Of a stretch of 64,000 bases of DNA, positions 8,608 to 16,954 are shown one piece after another; position 1 is the first letter of the stretch; each line of letters opens with the position of its first letter. The notes under the pieces are model-generated. The model was given only the letters and a program-made list of their open reading frames with translations, ran no database searches and was not told the DNA's origin. Position numbers and translations under genes: made by a program. The DNA is from Pseudomonadota bacterium (GTDB taxonomy: Bacteria > Myxococcota > Myxococcia > Myxococcales > Myxococcaceae), in the NCBI GenBank assembly GCA_023423535.1, contig JAFAFL010000091.1:62001-126000 (forward strand), in the 5' to 3' direction.

Positions 8608-9573
8608 CTACGCCGCCGTGCGGGCAAAGACGCCGATGCTGTCGTACTTCCTGTCCGCCGGCGCGAGCGCCGTCTTCGCGAGCAACTGCCACGCGAGCGC
8701 GCGCGAGTTCCGCTTCGGCGCCGGCGAGGGCCGCGTCCCGTTGCTCGTCACGTTCGCAAAGAGCTTCTGCTCGGTGCCGATCCACCCGTTGGTGAACTGC
8801 CGGTGGTAGTGCGCGTGGAAGGTGCGGGTGACGCTGAAGCCGGCGTCCTCGCAGGCGCTGCGCAGGCTCCGGCGGGTGAAGAAGGTGAGGTGCCGCGGCG
8901 CGTCGAACATGCTCCACGCGCAGCCCACGTCGCGCAGCGTCAGGGCCTCGTTGTTCGGAACCTCGGCGATGAGCAGCCCGCCCGGCGCCAGCAGCGCGCG
9001 CACGTTCCGCAGCGCCAGCCGCGGGTCCCGGCAGTGTTCGAGTACGTGGCTGAGGAGGACGCAGTCGAACTGCCGTGACGTCACCTCCGGCGGCAGAGAC
9101 TCCGCGGTGCCGGCGAAGGTGGTGATGCGCTGCCCGTGCTGGCGGACGACGCTCTCGGGGTCGACCTCCACCGCGACGACCTCGTGGCCGTAGCCCGCGA
9201 GCGCCGCCGCGAGGTTTCCCGAGCCCGCGCCCACGTCGCAGATCCGCCGCGCCTTCCGGCCCAGCGCCCGGTGGATGAAGGTCGCGGTCATCGGCGTGCC
9301 GCGGTCGAGCTTCACCGCCAGCTTCACCCGCACCTTGTCGAGCAGCCCGTACGGTTCGCCCTCCACCGAGTGCGCCGTCCCGTGGGTGTAGTAGGCGGCG
9401 AGCCGGTAGAACTGCGCCACCTCCTCGGGCGAGGGCACCGGATGGACCGCACCCACCCCGCACCCGTCACACCAGTACACGTCCTGGTGCGAGACCGAGG
9501 TCGCCGCGATGGGGTCGAGCGGCACGTGCTGCCACCGCCGCATGTCGCATCCACACCACGCGCAACCGGCCAT
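8608..9573 (-). CDS. SAM-dependent methyltransferase with N-terminal Cys cluster
   Basis: 321 residues. The N-terminus carries two CxxC-type pairs (CAWCGCD, WCDGCGVG), likely a small zinc site. A class I methyltransferase Rossmann fold follows, with the SAM-binding loop ICDVGAGSGNLAAAL (about 113-127), acidic residue VEVDPE and the motif FDCVLLSHVLEHCRDP (about 169-184). The zinc-ribbon plus methyltransferase layout is seen in enzymes acting on sugars or other small molecules; the substrate here is unknown. A GAACCG-CTC-CGGTTC dyad lies just upstream of its start. Confidence 0.85.
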   Translation of the reverse strand: MAGCAWCGCDMRRWQHVPLDPIAATSVSHQDVYWCDGCGVGAVHPVPSPEEVAQFYRLAAYYTHGTAHSVEGEPYGLLDKVRVKLAVKLDRGTPMTATFIHRALGRKARRICDVGAGSGNLAAALAGYGHEVVAVEVDPESVVRQHGQRITTFAGTAESLPPEVTSRQFDCVLLSHVLEHCRDPRLALRNVRALLAPGGLLIAEVPNNEALTLRDVGCAWSMFDAPRHLTFFTRRSLRSACEDAGFSVTRTFHAHYHRQFTNGWIGTEQKLFANVTSNGTRPSPAPKRNSRALAWQLLAKTALAPADRKYDSIGVFARTAA

Positions 9574-9599
9574 CGACTCTCCCCCTTGTCGAAACGGCG

Positions 9600-9614
9600 G
9601 AACCGCTCCGGTTC
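9600..9614. promoter_or_regulatory. Possible operator dyad upstream of the methyltransferase gene
   Basis: A perfect 6-bp inverted repeat, GAACCG and CGGTTC around CTC, sits 27 bp before the methyltransferase start; a further half-site (GGAACC) lies about 20 bp beyond. It could be an operator. No regulator gene is adjacent. Confidence 0.35.
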
Positions 9615-9689
9615 ATAGCAAACCGTCCGGAACCGATAAATGCACGGCCACGGAAGCCCGGCGCCCTGCCTGGTGACCCGCAAAGCAGA

Positions 9690-9719
9690 AGCCCCGGCAG
9701 CGCAGCGCGCCCCGGGGCT
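9690..9719 (-). terminator. Terminator of the TPR-protein gene
   Basis: An 8-bp perfect stem (AGCCCCGG with CCGGGGCT) with a 14-nt loop lies about 25 bp after the stop at 9745 on the minus strand, followed by a T-containing tract. The U-run is weak. Confidence 0.6.
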
Positions 9720-9744
9720 CCTCACGTCCGGACTGGAGGACCGG

Positions 9745-11328
9745 CTAGATGTACTGCTTCGCCTCGTCCTGCCAGAGCTTCGCCATCTCCTTCTGGCCGT
9801 TCGCCTGCAGCATCTTCGTCACCTCGTCGAGCAGCCCGTTGAGCTTCTCGCGCGGCGCGCCCTGGCGCTTCATGCCGCTGAGGGCGAAGGCGAAGTTCTG
9901 CGCGCCCACCGCGAAGTCCTTCTTCGCGAAGAGGAGCCGGCCCTTGGCCTCGTAGGCCTCGGGGAGGGCGCCCGTGCCGTCCTCGGGGGTGACCTTGTCG
10001 AGGTCCTCGGTGGCCTTCTCGAGGTCCTTCTTCTCGAAGTAGAGGACGCCGCGCGCGTAGTGCGCCTGGCGGCGGTTCACGCCGTCCACGGTGACCGCGC
10101 GGTCGTAGGAGGTCAGCGCCTCGTCGAGCTTGCCCGCGGCCTTGAAGAGGTCGCCGCGAACGATCCAGTAGCGGTCGTCACGCTCCAGCGCGGTGCGGGT
10201 CTTCTCGCCGTCCGGCACCTGCACGGCCGAGAAGAACTTCTCGTAGCCGTCGAGCAGCGCCACCGCCGCCTCGAAGTTGCCGTTCTCCTGCAGGAGCTTC
10301 GCGCCGGTGAAGTAGAGGACCGGCGAGGAGGGGTTGCGCGTCACCGCGCTCTTGAACGCGTCCGCCGCGCCCGGGTCCTTCTTCATCGCCAGCGCGCGGG
10401 CGCGGGCGAAGAGGGCGAACCGCTCCTTCGAGTTGATCTTCAGCGACTCGTCCGCCGCGGCGATCGCGTCGTCGTAGCGGCGCTCGAAGTTCGCCAGCTC
10501 GGCCTTCGCCGCCAGCGCGCGGGCGCGCATGCCCGGGGTGAGGTTGTCCTGCGCGAGCACGCTGTTGATCGTGTCCGACGCCTCCTTCACCTGCTGCTCG
10601 CGGTAGATCCGCGCCAGCGCCAGCGAGATCTGCGTGCGGGTGTGGTCGCCGTTGACGTTGAGGCCCTTCTGCAGCGCGTCGATCGCGGCGCGGTAGTCCG
10701 CCTGATCGATCATCGCCTCACCGTAGGACGCGAAGAGCCGCGGCGAGCGCCACGACATCTCCGTCGCCTTGGCGAACGCGGTGCGCGCCAGCGGCAGGTT
10801 GCCCTGCGCCTGGAGCGTCTCGCCCAGCGCGTGCCACAGCTTCGGGCTGTTCGCGCCCTGCTTGCGGAGCTCCTCGGAGAGCTTCTCGGCCTCGGACGCC
10901 TTGCCCTCGCCGAGGAGGATGAGCAGCTGCGACGCGTAACGCTCCTCGGTGCGCGCCTCCTGCTTCTCCGCGCGGGAGAGGTACTCGCGGGCCTTCGGCT
11001 CCGCGCCGTCCTGCATGTGGATGAGCCAGCGCTGGGTGTAGATGTCCGCGGCGAGCGCGAGCGCCTCCTTCGAATCGGAGTCGAGCTTGAAGATCGCCTC
11101 CAGCTCCTCCCAGGCCTTGTCGAGGTCCTGCGGGTTGTCCCGCATGGCCAGGGTCTTCGCCTCCTTCATCCGGTCCGCGATCTCCTTCTTCCGAGCGCCA
11201 CGCTGCTGGAAGAAGTAGACGGCGCCCGCAAGAAGCACGGCGACGATCAGCACCTGGACCATCGCGCTGGCGAAGCTCTCTCGCTTCTTCCAGTCCCGCG
11301 GCGCGTTGTTGTTCTCAGCCACAGCCAT
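9745..11328 (-). CDS. Membrane-anchored TPR-repeat protein
   Basis: 527 residues. One transmembrane segment near residues 20-42 (FASAMVQVLIVAVLLAGAVYFF) anchors a long TPR array. Repeated units such as LWHALGETLQAQGNLPLA, FASYGEAMIDQADYRAAI and YWIVRGDLFKAAGKLDEAL run to the C-terminus. Start ATG 11328 is preceded by GAGGA. A long in-frame extension upstream crosses the promoter and is unlikely to be translated. No enzyme domain is seen. Such proteins scaffold envelope complexes; partners are unknown. A consensus-like promoter lies at 11374-11403. Confidence 0.8.
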   Translation of the reverse strand: MAVAENNNAPRDWKKRESFASAMVQVLIVAVLLAGAVYFFQQRGARKKEIADRMKEAKTLAMRDNPQDLDKAWEELEAIFKLDSDSKEALALAADIYTQRWLIHMQDGAEPKAREYLSRAEKQEARTEERYASQLLILLGEGKASEAEKLSEELRKQGANSPKLWHALGETLQAQGNLPLARTAFAKATEMSWRSPRLFASYGEAMIDQADYRAAIDALQKGLNVNGDHTRTQISLALARIYREQQVKEASDTINSVLAQDNLTPGMRARALAAKAELANFERRYDDAIAAADESLKINSKERFALFARARALAMKKDPGAADAFKSAVTRNPSSPVLYFTGAKLLQENGNFEAAVALLDGYEKFFSAVQVPDGEKTRTALERDDRYWIVRGDLFKAAGKLDEALTSYDRAVTVDGVNRRQAHYARGVLYFEKKDLEKATEDLDKVTPEDGTGALPEAYEAKGRLLFAKKDFAVGAQNFAFALSGMKRQGAPREKLNGLLDEVTKMLQANGQKEMAKLWQDEAKQYI

Positions 11329-11373
11329 GGACGAATCCTCTTGGATTTCCGAAGGGTTGACGGAAGGCGGGCC

Positions 11374-11403
11374 GGTATAACGTCCGTCAAACTGGCCTGT
11401 CAA
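11374..11403 (-). promoter_or_regulatory. Predicted sigma-70-type promoter for the TPR-protein gene
   Basis: On the minus strand a perfect TTGACA (11403-11398) is followed after 18 bp by TATACC (11379-11374). The gene starts at 11328. This is one of the best matches to the housekeeping consensus in the window. Confidence 0.55.
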
Positions 11404-11458
11404 TCGCGGCGGCCGGAGCCCCCCTGGCTTCGCGCAGGGCGTGCGATCGGAGGAGCGG

Positions 11459-12442
11459 ATGGCGGTGTACACGGAGCTTCGGCACGAAGACCTGCTCGCC
11501 GTGTGCCGCGCGTACGGGCTCGGCGAACCGCTCCGGCTGGACCCGATCCCCGCCGGCTCCATCAACACCAACTACGCGCTCCACGTGGCCCGGGGACGCG
11601 TCTTCCTTCGTCTGACCACCGCGCGCGACGCCGAGGCCCTGCGCTTCGAGGCCGGCCTTCTGCGGCACCTGCGTGCCCACGACTTCCCGGGCCCCACGCT
11701 GCTCGAGACGCCGGACGGGCGCACGTTCCTGGAGCTGGAGGCCGGCCGGGTCAGTCTCTTCGGCTGGCTGGAGGGCGAGGAGCTGGACCGCGAGGGCTTC
11801 ACGGCCGACCACGCGCGGGCCCTGGGCGAGGCGTTGGGCCGGATGCACCGGCTGACCGCGGACGGCGCGCTGGACCTGCCACCGCGCGAGAACCCCTACG
11901 GTCCGGACGTCGTCTCCGGCTGGCTCGAAGGGCTCGGGGGCGAAGAGGACGAAGAGGTCCGGGCCTGCCTCCCCGAACTCCGCGAGGCGCTGGCGGTCTC
12001 GCGCACCTACCGGGAGTTGGCGGGCCCGCGCGGCGTCATCCACGCCGACCTCTTCATGGACAACGTGAAGTGGCCGGCGCCCTCCGCGCCCGTCTTCTTC
12101 GACTTCGAGATGGCGTGCCACGAGGCGCTGGCGCTCGATCTGGCGATCACGCTGGAGGCCTGGTGCTTCAGCGGGGGCGCCTTCCGGCCGGAGCTCTGCC
12201 GCGCGCTGATGGAGGGCTACGGGTCGCAGCGTCCGCTGGCGGGAGGGGAGGCCCAGACGCTCTGGCACGCCGCGCTCTTCGGTGCGGTGCGCTACACGGC
12301 GTCGCGGATCAGGGACTTCCACCTCTCGCCGCTGGGCGCGGACCGGCTGGTGCCGAAGGACTTCCGGACCTGGCTCTCGCGGGTGCGGACGGTGCGCGCG
12401 CTGGGCCCGTCAGGCTTCAGCGCGCTTTGGGGCGGACCCTAG
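11459..12442 (+). CDS. ThrB-type homoserine kinase / aminoglycoside-phosphotransferase-like kinase
   Basis: 327 residues of the protein-kinase-like APH/choline kinase superfamily; the closest pattern is type II homoserine kinase (ThrB), with the opening TELRHEDLLAVCRAYGL and a P-loop-like PAGSINTNYALHV. The catalytic segment is GVIHADLFMDNVKW with the metal-binding Asp in VFFDFEMACHE. It would phosphorylate homoserine in threonine synthesis or a similar small alcohol; no thr genes are adjacent, so the substrate is inferred. Start ATG 11459 has GGAGGAGC upstream; an in-frame GTG/ATG six codons earlier lacks a site. Its stop overlaps the convergent lipoprotein stop (CTAG at 12439-12442). Confidence 0.8.
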   Translation: MAVYTELRHEDLLAVCRAYGLGEPLRLDPIPAGSINTNYALHVARGRVFLRLTTARDAEALRFEAGLLRHLRAHDFPGPTLLETPDGRTFLELEAGRVSLFGWLEGEELDREGFTADHARALGEALGRMHRLTADGALDLPPRENPYGPDVVSGWLEGLGGEEDEEVRACLPELREALAVSRTYRELAGPRGVIHADLFMDNVKWPAPSAPVFFDFEMACHEALALDLAITLEAWCFSGGAFRPELCRALMEGYGSQRPLAGGEAQTLWHAALFGAVRYTASRIRDFHLSPLGADRLVPKDFRTWLSRVRTVRALGPSGFSALWGGP

Positions 12443-12915
12443 AGCCCGCTCTGGATCCGCCACTCGCCGTCCTCGCGCCGGAAGTCCATGCGCTTGAGGT
12501 CGGCGGAGGTCTGGAGCCGGTCGCTGAGGCCCGGCATCTCGAAGCGGAGCGTGTAGTAGAAGATGGCGTGCGCGGTGTCCTCGCGACGCTGCACGTCGAT
12601 GGAGCGGATGTCCATGTCCAGCCGGACGTTCGCCAGCCGCGAGAAGCGCTCACGCAGCGCGGGCTCGAGGTTCGAGCGGTCCAGATCGTCGTCCGGCGCC
12701 GCGGTCCCGCCGTTGTCGCGGAAGGTGGAGGCGACGAGCTTCGACAGCTTCTCCACGTCTCCCGTCTCCACCGAGTTCCGGTAGGCGTCCATCAGCGCCA
12801 CGAGGCTGCGCGTGTCGTCGGTGTCCGGGATGCTGGTGCCGGGGATGTTCTTCTGGGAGCACGCGGGCAGCGCGAGGAGGGCAGCTGCGGCGACGGCGAG
12901 GAGACGGACGTTCAT
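12439..12915 (-). CDS. Predicted lipoprotein, NTF2-like
   Basis: 158 residues. A lipoprotein signal (MNVRLLAVAAAALLALPAC) precedes a soluble domain. The domain has an NTF2-like/DUF4440 look: RSLVALMDAYRNSVETGD, then strands ending DFRREDGEWRIQSGL. Likely an outer-membrane-anchored periplasmic protein of unknown role. A longer in-frame frame up to 13269 runs through the upstream gene and is not the start. Its stop overlaps the convergent kinase gene. Confidence 0.7.
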   Translation of the reverse strand: MNVRLLAVAAAALLALPACSQKNIPGTSIPDTDDTRSLVALMDAYRNSVETGDVEKLSKLVASTFRDNGGTAAPDDDLDRSNLEPALRERFSRLANVRLDMDIRSIDVQRREDTAHAIFYYTLRFEMPGLSDRLQTSADLKRMDFRREDGEWRIQSGL

Positions 12916-12956
12916 GCGGTCCTCCGAACGGATCGGGGGCGGGTTCATTCCCTGAG

Positions 12957-13490
12957 TCACGCGACGGAGGAGGCGCGCAGCTTCTCGGCGATGAAGCGGT
13001 TGAGGACCGGGACGTCGCCGTCGAGGATCTTCGTGCCCTCGCTCTGGATGATCTTCTCCGCGATCACCGCCAGCGGCTTGAGGAGGAACGGCACCTTGAT
13101 GTTGATGTCGCCGGAGACCGTGCGCTCCGTCTGACCGCCCACGTCGCGCAGGCGGATGGTGCCGGTGTTCACGAGCATGTTGCTGATCGACCGCGAGGTG
13201 GGGACGTTCTTGAACGTCATCTCCTTCCGGCGCTTGTCGAAGGTGGACTCCTCCACGAAGGCGAACCACTCGGGCGGGATGTGCTTGGGGCCGATCTGGT
13301 TGATCACCGGGCGCGGGCGGTAGCGGACGCGGCGGCGGACGACGTCACCTGAGTCGTTCAGCTCCAGGGGCTCGACCTCGAGGAGCACGCCGTGGTGCTG
13401 GAGGAGGAACGCCGGGTAGTCGGGGTGCAGCATCGCGCGCTGAACCTCGTCCACCGAACCCTGGATCCGCTGCGTGACGTCGAATTTCAT
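12957..13490 (-). CDS. DUF2505/SRPBCC-fold protein
   Basis: 177 residues opening MKFDVTQRIQGSVDEVQRAM, typical of DUF2505, a START/SRPBCC-like lipid- or ligand-binding fold of unknown function. The C-terminus (GDVPVLNRFIAEKL) forms the usual long helix. It has no signal peptide or membrane segment, so it should be cytoplasmic. It lies 11 bp after the membrane HELLH/TPR gene on the same strand and may be co-transcribed with it. Confidence 0.75.
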   Translation of the reverse strand: MKFDVTQRIQGSVDEVQRAMLHPDYPAFLLQHHGVLLEVEPLELNDSGDVVRRRVRYRPRPVINQIGPKHIPPEWFAFVEESTFDKRRKEMTFKNVPTSRSISNMLVNTGTIRLRDVGGQTERTVSGDINIKVPFLLKPLAVIAEKIIQSEGTKILDGDVPVLNRFIAEKLRASSVA

Positions 13491-13501
13491 GTCGGCGCGT
13501 C

Positions 13502-15883
13502 CTATCGGAAAGGCCCAGCGGGCACCAGAGGGCCGTTGTAGGCGCGGTCCTCGAAGTCACAACGCTCCGCCCACTCCACCGCCGCGAGCTCGAACGCCGC
13601 GCCCTGATCGCCCACGTCTCCGGCGCTGATCTTCCGCACCTGCTCGCGCACCGAGGCGCAGTCTCCCGCGAGGTACGCCGCCTCCACCCGAAGCCGCAGC
13701 GCCTCGCGGTGGATCGTCTCCGGAAGCCCCAGCGCCAATGACCGATCGAGGTGTCCTCGCGAGAGCCCCGGTGCGCCCGCCTGCGAGAGCCTCCGTCCCA
13801 GCAGGTACTCCAGCTCCGGGTCGTCGCCGAGCCTCCCCAGCGCCTCGCGGAGCACGTAGAGGCGCACGTCCTCCGGTCCTTCGCCGAAGTAGGCCTGGAT
13901 CGCCGGCGCCTTCCACGCGGTGCCCAGCGCAGACAGCTTCACCCGCGCGGTGCGGTCGAGCTGCGGCCCGGGCTCCAACGCGAGCACGCGATCGTAGTGC
14001 CCCCGCGCGAGGTCGAGCCGCGACCGCTGCCACGCCAGATCGCCGCGCAACATGGAGACCTCCGCTTCGGTCGCCGGACGCTCCGCGAGCTTCTTCGACA
14101 GCGCCTCCAGCAGCGCCTCCGCCGCGTCGAGCTCTCCCGCACGCGCCAGCGCCCGCGCCTGGCCGAGCGCGTGCGACGGCTCCTCCGGCTGCAGCGCGCC
14201 GCAGCGCTCGTAGAGCCGGGCGGACTCGGCGGGATCGCTGAAGAAGAACTCGGCGGCGGCCTGCTCCAGCGAGGCCACCTCCCGCGCACAGGCGCGCCCG
14301 AAGAGGCTCGGCCTGCGGAAGCGCTGATAGGCCTGCGCCTCCGCGCGCGCGTCGAGCGGCACCGTGTCGAGGAACGCGTCGTACTCGTCCGCCAGCGCCT
14401 GCAGCGGCTTGCCGTACACGTCCTCGAAGTCGCCGTAGCGGTAGAGCGCGCGCAGCCGCTCGTTGCCGTACTGCGTGCCCAGATAGAGAAGGAAGCTGCC
14501 GGTCAGCGTGTACGCGCGCGAGGCCGCGTGCCGGTAGAAGCCGCCCGCCGCGAAGAGCTCGGGGACCTCTGGCGCGAGCCCGTGCTTGCGCATCGCCGCC
14601 GCCCACTGGTGCAGCGTGAGCTCGTCGGTGCGGTTGTCGCCGGCGACCGCGAGGCCCTCGATCACCGCCATCTGGGTGACGACGCCGAAGCGCGCGGTGG
14701 TGGCGAAGGGACCTGTGCCGAAGGGCGCGGCCATCACGTGGAGCAGCTCGTGCTTGAGCACGCCGTGGGGGAAGGGCGCGTCGTTGATGTGCACCGCGAG
14801 CTGCCAGGGCTTGGCGAACTGGGTGCCGCCCGCGCCCACCAGCGCCTGCTTCTGCGCCGCATCCTTATAGAGGTACACGCGCACCGGCCGGTCGGGCCGC
14901 TCGCCGAGAAACCGTGAGAGCTGGTCGTAGCGGAAGGCCACGTCGCGCTCGAGCCGCGCGAGGTCCTCGCGGTGCTTGCCGCGGAAGTAGTGGATGCGGA
15001 ACCGCTCGTGCTCGATGACGCCGCCGAGCTCTTCCTCCAGCTGCGCGTAGCTCATCCGCAGCCCGAGCACGCCGCCGCGCTGTTCGATGATCAGCGCGGT
15101 GAGGAGCAGCGCGCCGACGAGGGCCCACGCGCCGGTCGAAGGGAGCCTCGGCCTGCGCAGCGCGCCCGACTTCATGTCCAGCGCGTAGGCAGTGATGAGG
15201 AAGAGCAGCGCGGTCCAGAGAAAGGTCTGCAGCCGGAACCAGTAGAGGGCGGGGCGGACGGTCAGCGCCTCGTCGTAGAGCGGTCCGGGGAAGTAGCCGA
15301 GGAAGTGGTTGAAGGCGAAGACCTGCGGCCCGAAGTAGATGGGAAAGCCGGTCACCGCGAGCGTCGCGAGCAAGAGGCCCACGTACGCGAGCACTGCTTT
15401 CCATGCTTTGTGCCCCGACATCAGCGCACCGCAGAACACACCTGCCGCCGAGGCAATCGCCGCGGAGGGGAGCGTCAGCAGCGGAAAAAAGCCGACGTGC
15501 GCGAACGGGTTGCAGCGAGTGCCGACGAGGGACCACCCCAGCGACACGAGAAAGGGCACCGCCAGCGCGCAGGCGGTGAGGGTGAATGCGGTGGTGAACG
15601 CTGCGCCCGCAGTTCGGACGGGACCTCCGCGCGGGAGGATGTTCCGCGCCGCGGTTGCGGTTTCCCCTCTGAGAACCTCCGCCTCGAGCCGCGCGGCGGC
15701 GATCCCGACCAGACCTCCCAGCACGCCCGCGAGCAGCGCCAGCGCTTCGGAGAGCTCGTAGCCGGGGACGTTGAAGAGCGGCACGAACACCAGCGCGGTG
15801 CCCACCAGCGCGAGGCCGAAGGCGGGCGCGGCGGCGAGCGGGCGGCGCAGAAGCGCGCGTGCGCGAATGAGGACGTGCTGCAT
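13502..15883 (-). CDS. Polytopic membrane protein with HELLH metallopeptidase-like and TPR domains
   Basis: 793 residues in three parts. Residues 1-280 hold about six or seven membrane spans. The middle part contains HELLH (H378-H382) and, about 30 residues on, AVIEGLAVAGD, which fits the gluzincin pattern HExxH plus a downstream Glu. The C-terminal ~270 residues are TPR-like (EPSHALGQARALARAGELDAAEALL). It is therefore probably a membrane-bound zinc peptidase facing the periplasm with a protein-binding tail, but I do not recognise a named family. The divergent PilZ gene starts only 24 bp away, so the promoters overlap. The DUF2505 gene follows closely. Confidence 0.75.
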   Translation of the reverse strand: MQHVLIRARALLRRPLAAAPAFGLALVGTALVFVPLFNVPGYELSEALALLAGVLGGLVGIAAARLEAEVLRGETATAARNILPRGGPVRTAGAAFTTAFTLTACALAVPFLVSLGWSLVGTRCNPFAHVGFFPLLTLPSAAIASAAGVFCGALMSGHKAWKAVLAYVGLLLATLAVTGFPIYFGPQVFAFNHFLGYFPGPLYDEALTVRPALYWFRLQTFLWTALLFLITAYALDMKSGALRRPRLPSTGAWALVGALLLTALIIEQRGGVLGLRMSYAQLEEELGGVIEHERFRIHYFRGKHREDLARLERDVAFRYDQLSRFLGERPDRPVRVYLYKDAAQKQALVGAGGTQFAKPWQLAVHINDAPFPHGVLKHELLHVMAAPFGTGPFATTARFGVVTQMAVIEGLAVAGDNRTDELTLHQWAAAMRKHGLAPEVPELFAAGGFYRHAASRAYTLTGSFLLYLGTQYGNERLRALYRYGDFEDVYGKPLQALADEYDAFLDTVPLDARAEAQAYQRFRRPSLFGRACAREVASLEQAAAEFFFSDPAESARLYERCGALQPEEPSHALGQARALARAGELDAAEALLEALSKKLAERPATEAEVSMLRGDLAWQRSRLDLARGHYDRVLALEPGPQLDRTARVKLSALGTAWKAPAIQAYFGEGPEDVRLYVLREALGRLGDDPELEYLLGRRLSQAGAPGLSRGHLDRSLALGLPETIHREALRLRVEAAYLAGDCASVREQVRKISAGDVGDQGAAFELAAVEWAERCDFEDRAYNGPLVPAGPFR

Positions 15884-15892
15884 GGGCGGCGT

Positions 15893-15898
15893 CTATAC
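15893..15898 (+). promoter_or_regulatory. Possible -10 element of the PilZ gene
   Basis: TATACT lies 9 bp before the ATG of the PilZ gene, inside the 24-bp gap between two divergent genes. If used, the transcript would have a leader of only a few bases. No convincing -35 is visible in the overlapping minus-strand gene. Confidence 0.35.
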
Positions 15899-15907
15899 TC
15901 GCGGGAC

Positions 15908-16303
15908 ATGACCGTGCCCAACAGCGGATCCGACGCGCGGCAGCACCCGCGGGCGCCCATCGAGTTGAAGGTCGACTACAAGAAGCTCAACTCCTTCTTT
16001 GCCGACTACACGAAGAACATCTCGAAGGGCGGCACCTTCATCCGCACGCAGCGGGCGCTGCCGGTGGGCACGCAGTTCCTCTTCCGCCTCACCATCCCCG
16101 CCGAGGCCGGCCCGTTCGAGCTGCTCGGCGAGGTGGTGTGGTCGCGCAACGACGGCGAAGAGCCCGGCATGGGCATCCGCTTCCTCTACCGCGACGACCT
16201 GCAGCGCGAGGCCTTCAACGTCATCGTCGAGCGCCTGATGGCGCAGAGCCTCGGCACGGACATCACCGGGAAGCTCCTCAACAAGCGGGTCGCCCTTCCG
16301 TGA
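15908..16303 (+). CDS. PilZ-domain protein (TIGR02266-like)
   Basis: 131 residues comprising one PilZ domain of the myxobacterial TIGR02266 type. It shows HPRAPIELKVDYKKLNSFFADYTKNISKGGTFI in discontinuous conserved blocks, ending with GMGIRFLYRDDL. PilZ domains bind cyclic di-GMP and pass the signal to partners in motility, polysaccharide or gene control. The N-terminal R(x)xxR motif is not obvious (QHPRAP), and this subfamily often binds weakly. It overlaps the start of the DUF192 gene by a GTGA junction, so the two are coupled. Confidence 0.85.
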   Translation: MTVPNSGSDARQHPRAPIELKVDYKKLNSFFADYTKNISKGGTFIRTQRALPVGTQFLFRLTIPAEAGPFELLGEVVWSRNDGEEPGMGIRFLYRDDLQREAFNVIVERLMAQSLGTDITGKLLNKRVALP

Positions 16304-16944
16304 GCGCGGGCCTTCGCCGCATGTCCGTCGCGCTGGGCGTGATCGCGGTGACGCTCGGCGCGTGTCAGGCGGATGGGCGGGACGGACGTGGTCTGCAGAA
16401 GCCTGATGCCGGCCGTGCCGCTGCCGCGTCGAACGCGGCGCCGAACACTCCGTCGAACGCGGAGGAGAAGACGATGCAGCCGCAGATGATGAGAGACCCG
16501 CGCGAGTTCATGGACCCGAGCGCCGAGGACTATCCCGCGCCGAAGCTGCCGCTCGCGGAGGTCGTGCTGCAGGACGCGACCGGCGCGAAGCACACGGTGG
16601 AGGTGGAGGTCGCCGCCAACGACCGCGCGCGCACCCGAGGCCTCATGTGGCGGCGCGAACTGCCGGGCGGGAAGGGGATGCTCTTCATCTTCCCGGACGG
16701 CGATCAGGTCCGCAGCTTCTGGATGCGCAACACGCTCATCCCGCTCGACATGCTCTTCATCGACAGCGCAGGCGTGATCGTCGGCATCGTGGAGAGCGCC
16801 CAGCCGCGCACGTTGACCTCGCGCACGGTGGGAAAGCCCTCCACCTACGTGCTCGAGGTCCCCGGCGGCTGGACCCGCGAGAAGGGGATCCGGACCGGGA
16901 GCTCAGTGGTGTTCCACGGCATCGGCCCGATGCGGGTGGAGTAG
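16300..16944 (+). CDS. DUF192-domain lipoprotein
   Basis: 214 residues. GTG 16300 overlaps the PilZ stop (GTGA); an alternative ATG at 16321 would still keep the lipoprotein signal (MSVALGVIAVTLGAC). After an Ala/Asn-rich linker, the DUF192 fold is clear from RGLMWRRELPGGKGMLFIF, then SFWMRNTLIPLDMLFID and a GVIVGIVESAQP strand. DUF192 proteins are small periplasmic or lipid-anchored proteins of unknown function. It is probably co-expressed with the PilZ gene. Confidence 0.85.
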   Translation: MSAGLRRMSVALGVIAVTLGACQADGRDGRGLQKPDAGRAAAASNAAPNTPSNAEEKTMQPQMMRDPREFMDPSAEDYPAPKLPLAEVVLQDATGAKHTVEVEVAANDRARTRGLMWRRELPGGKGMLFIFPDGDQVRSFWMRNTLIPLDMLFIDSAGVIVGIVESAQPRTLTSRTVGKPSTYVLEVPGGWTREKGIRTGSSVVFHGIGPMRVE

Positions 16945-16954
16945 CCGGGAGCGA

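Noticed and set aside
9640..13134. Very long plus-strand open frame (1164 codons)
   Set aside because: It runs antisense through a clear TPR protein, then through kinase and lipoprotein genes, with Arg/Leu/Ala-rich nonsense composition; it is a GC-bias shadow.
16945..16954. AGTAG/CTACT inverted repeat around the convergent stops
   Set aside because: Only 5 bp and formed partly by the stop codons themselves.
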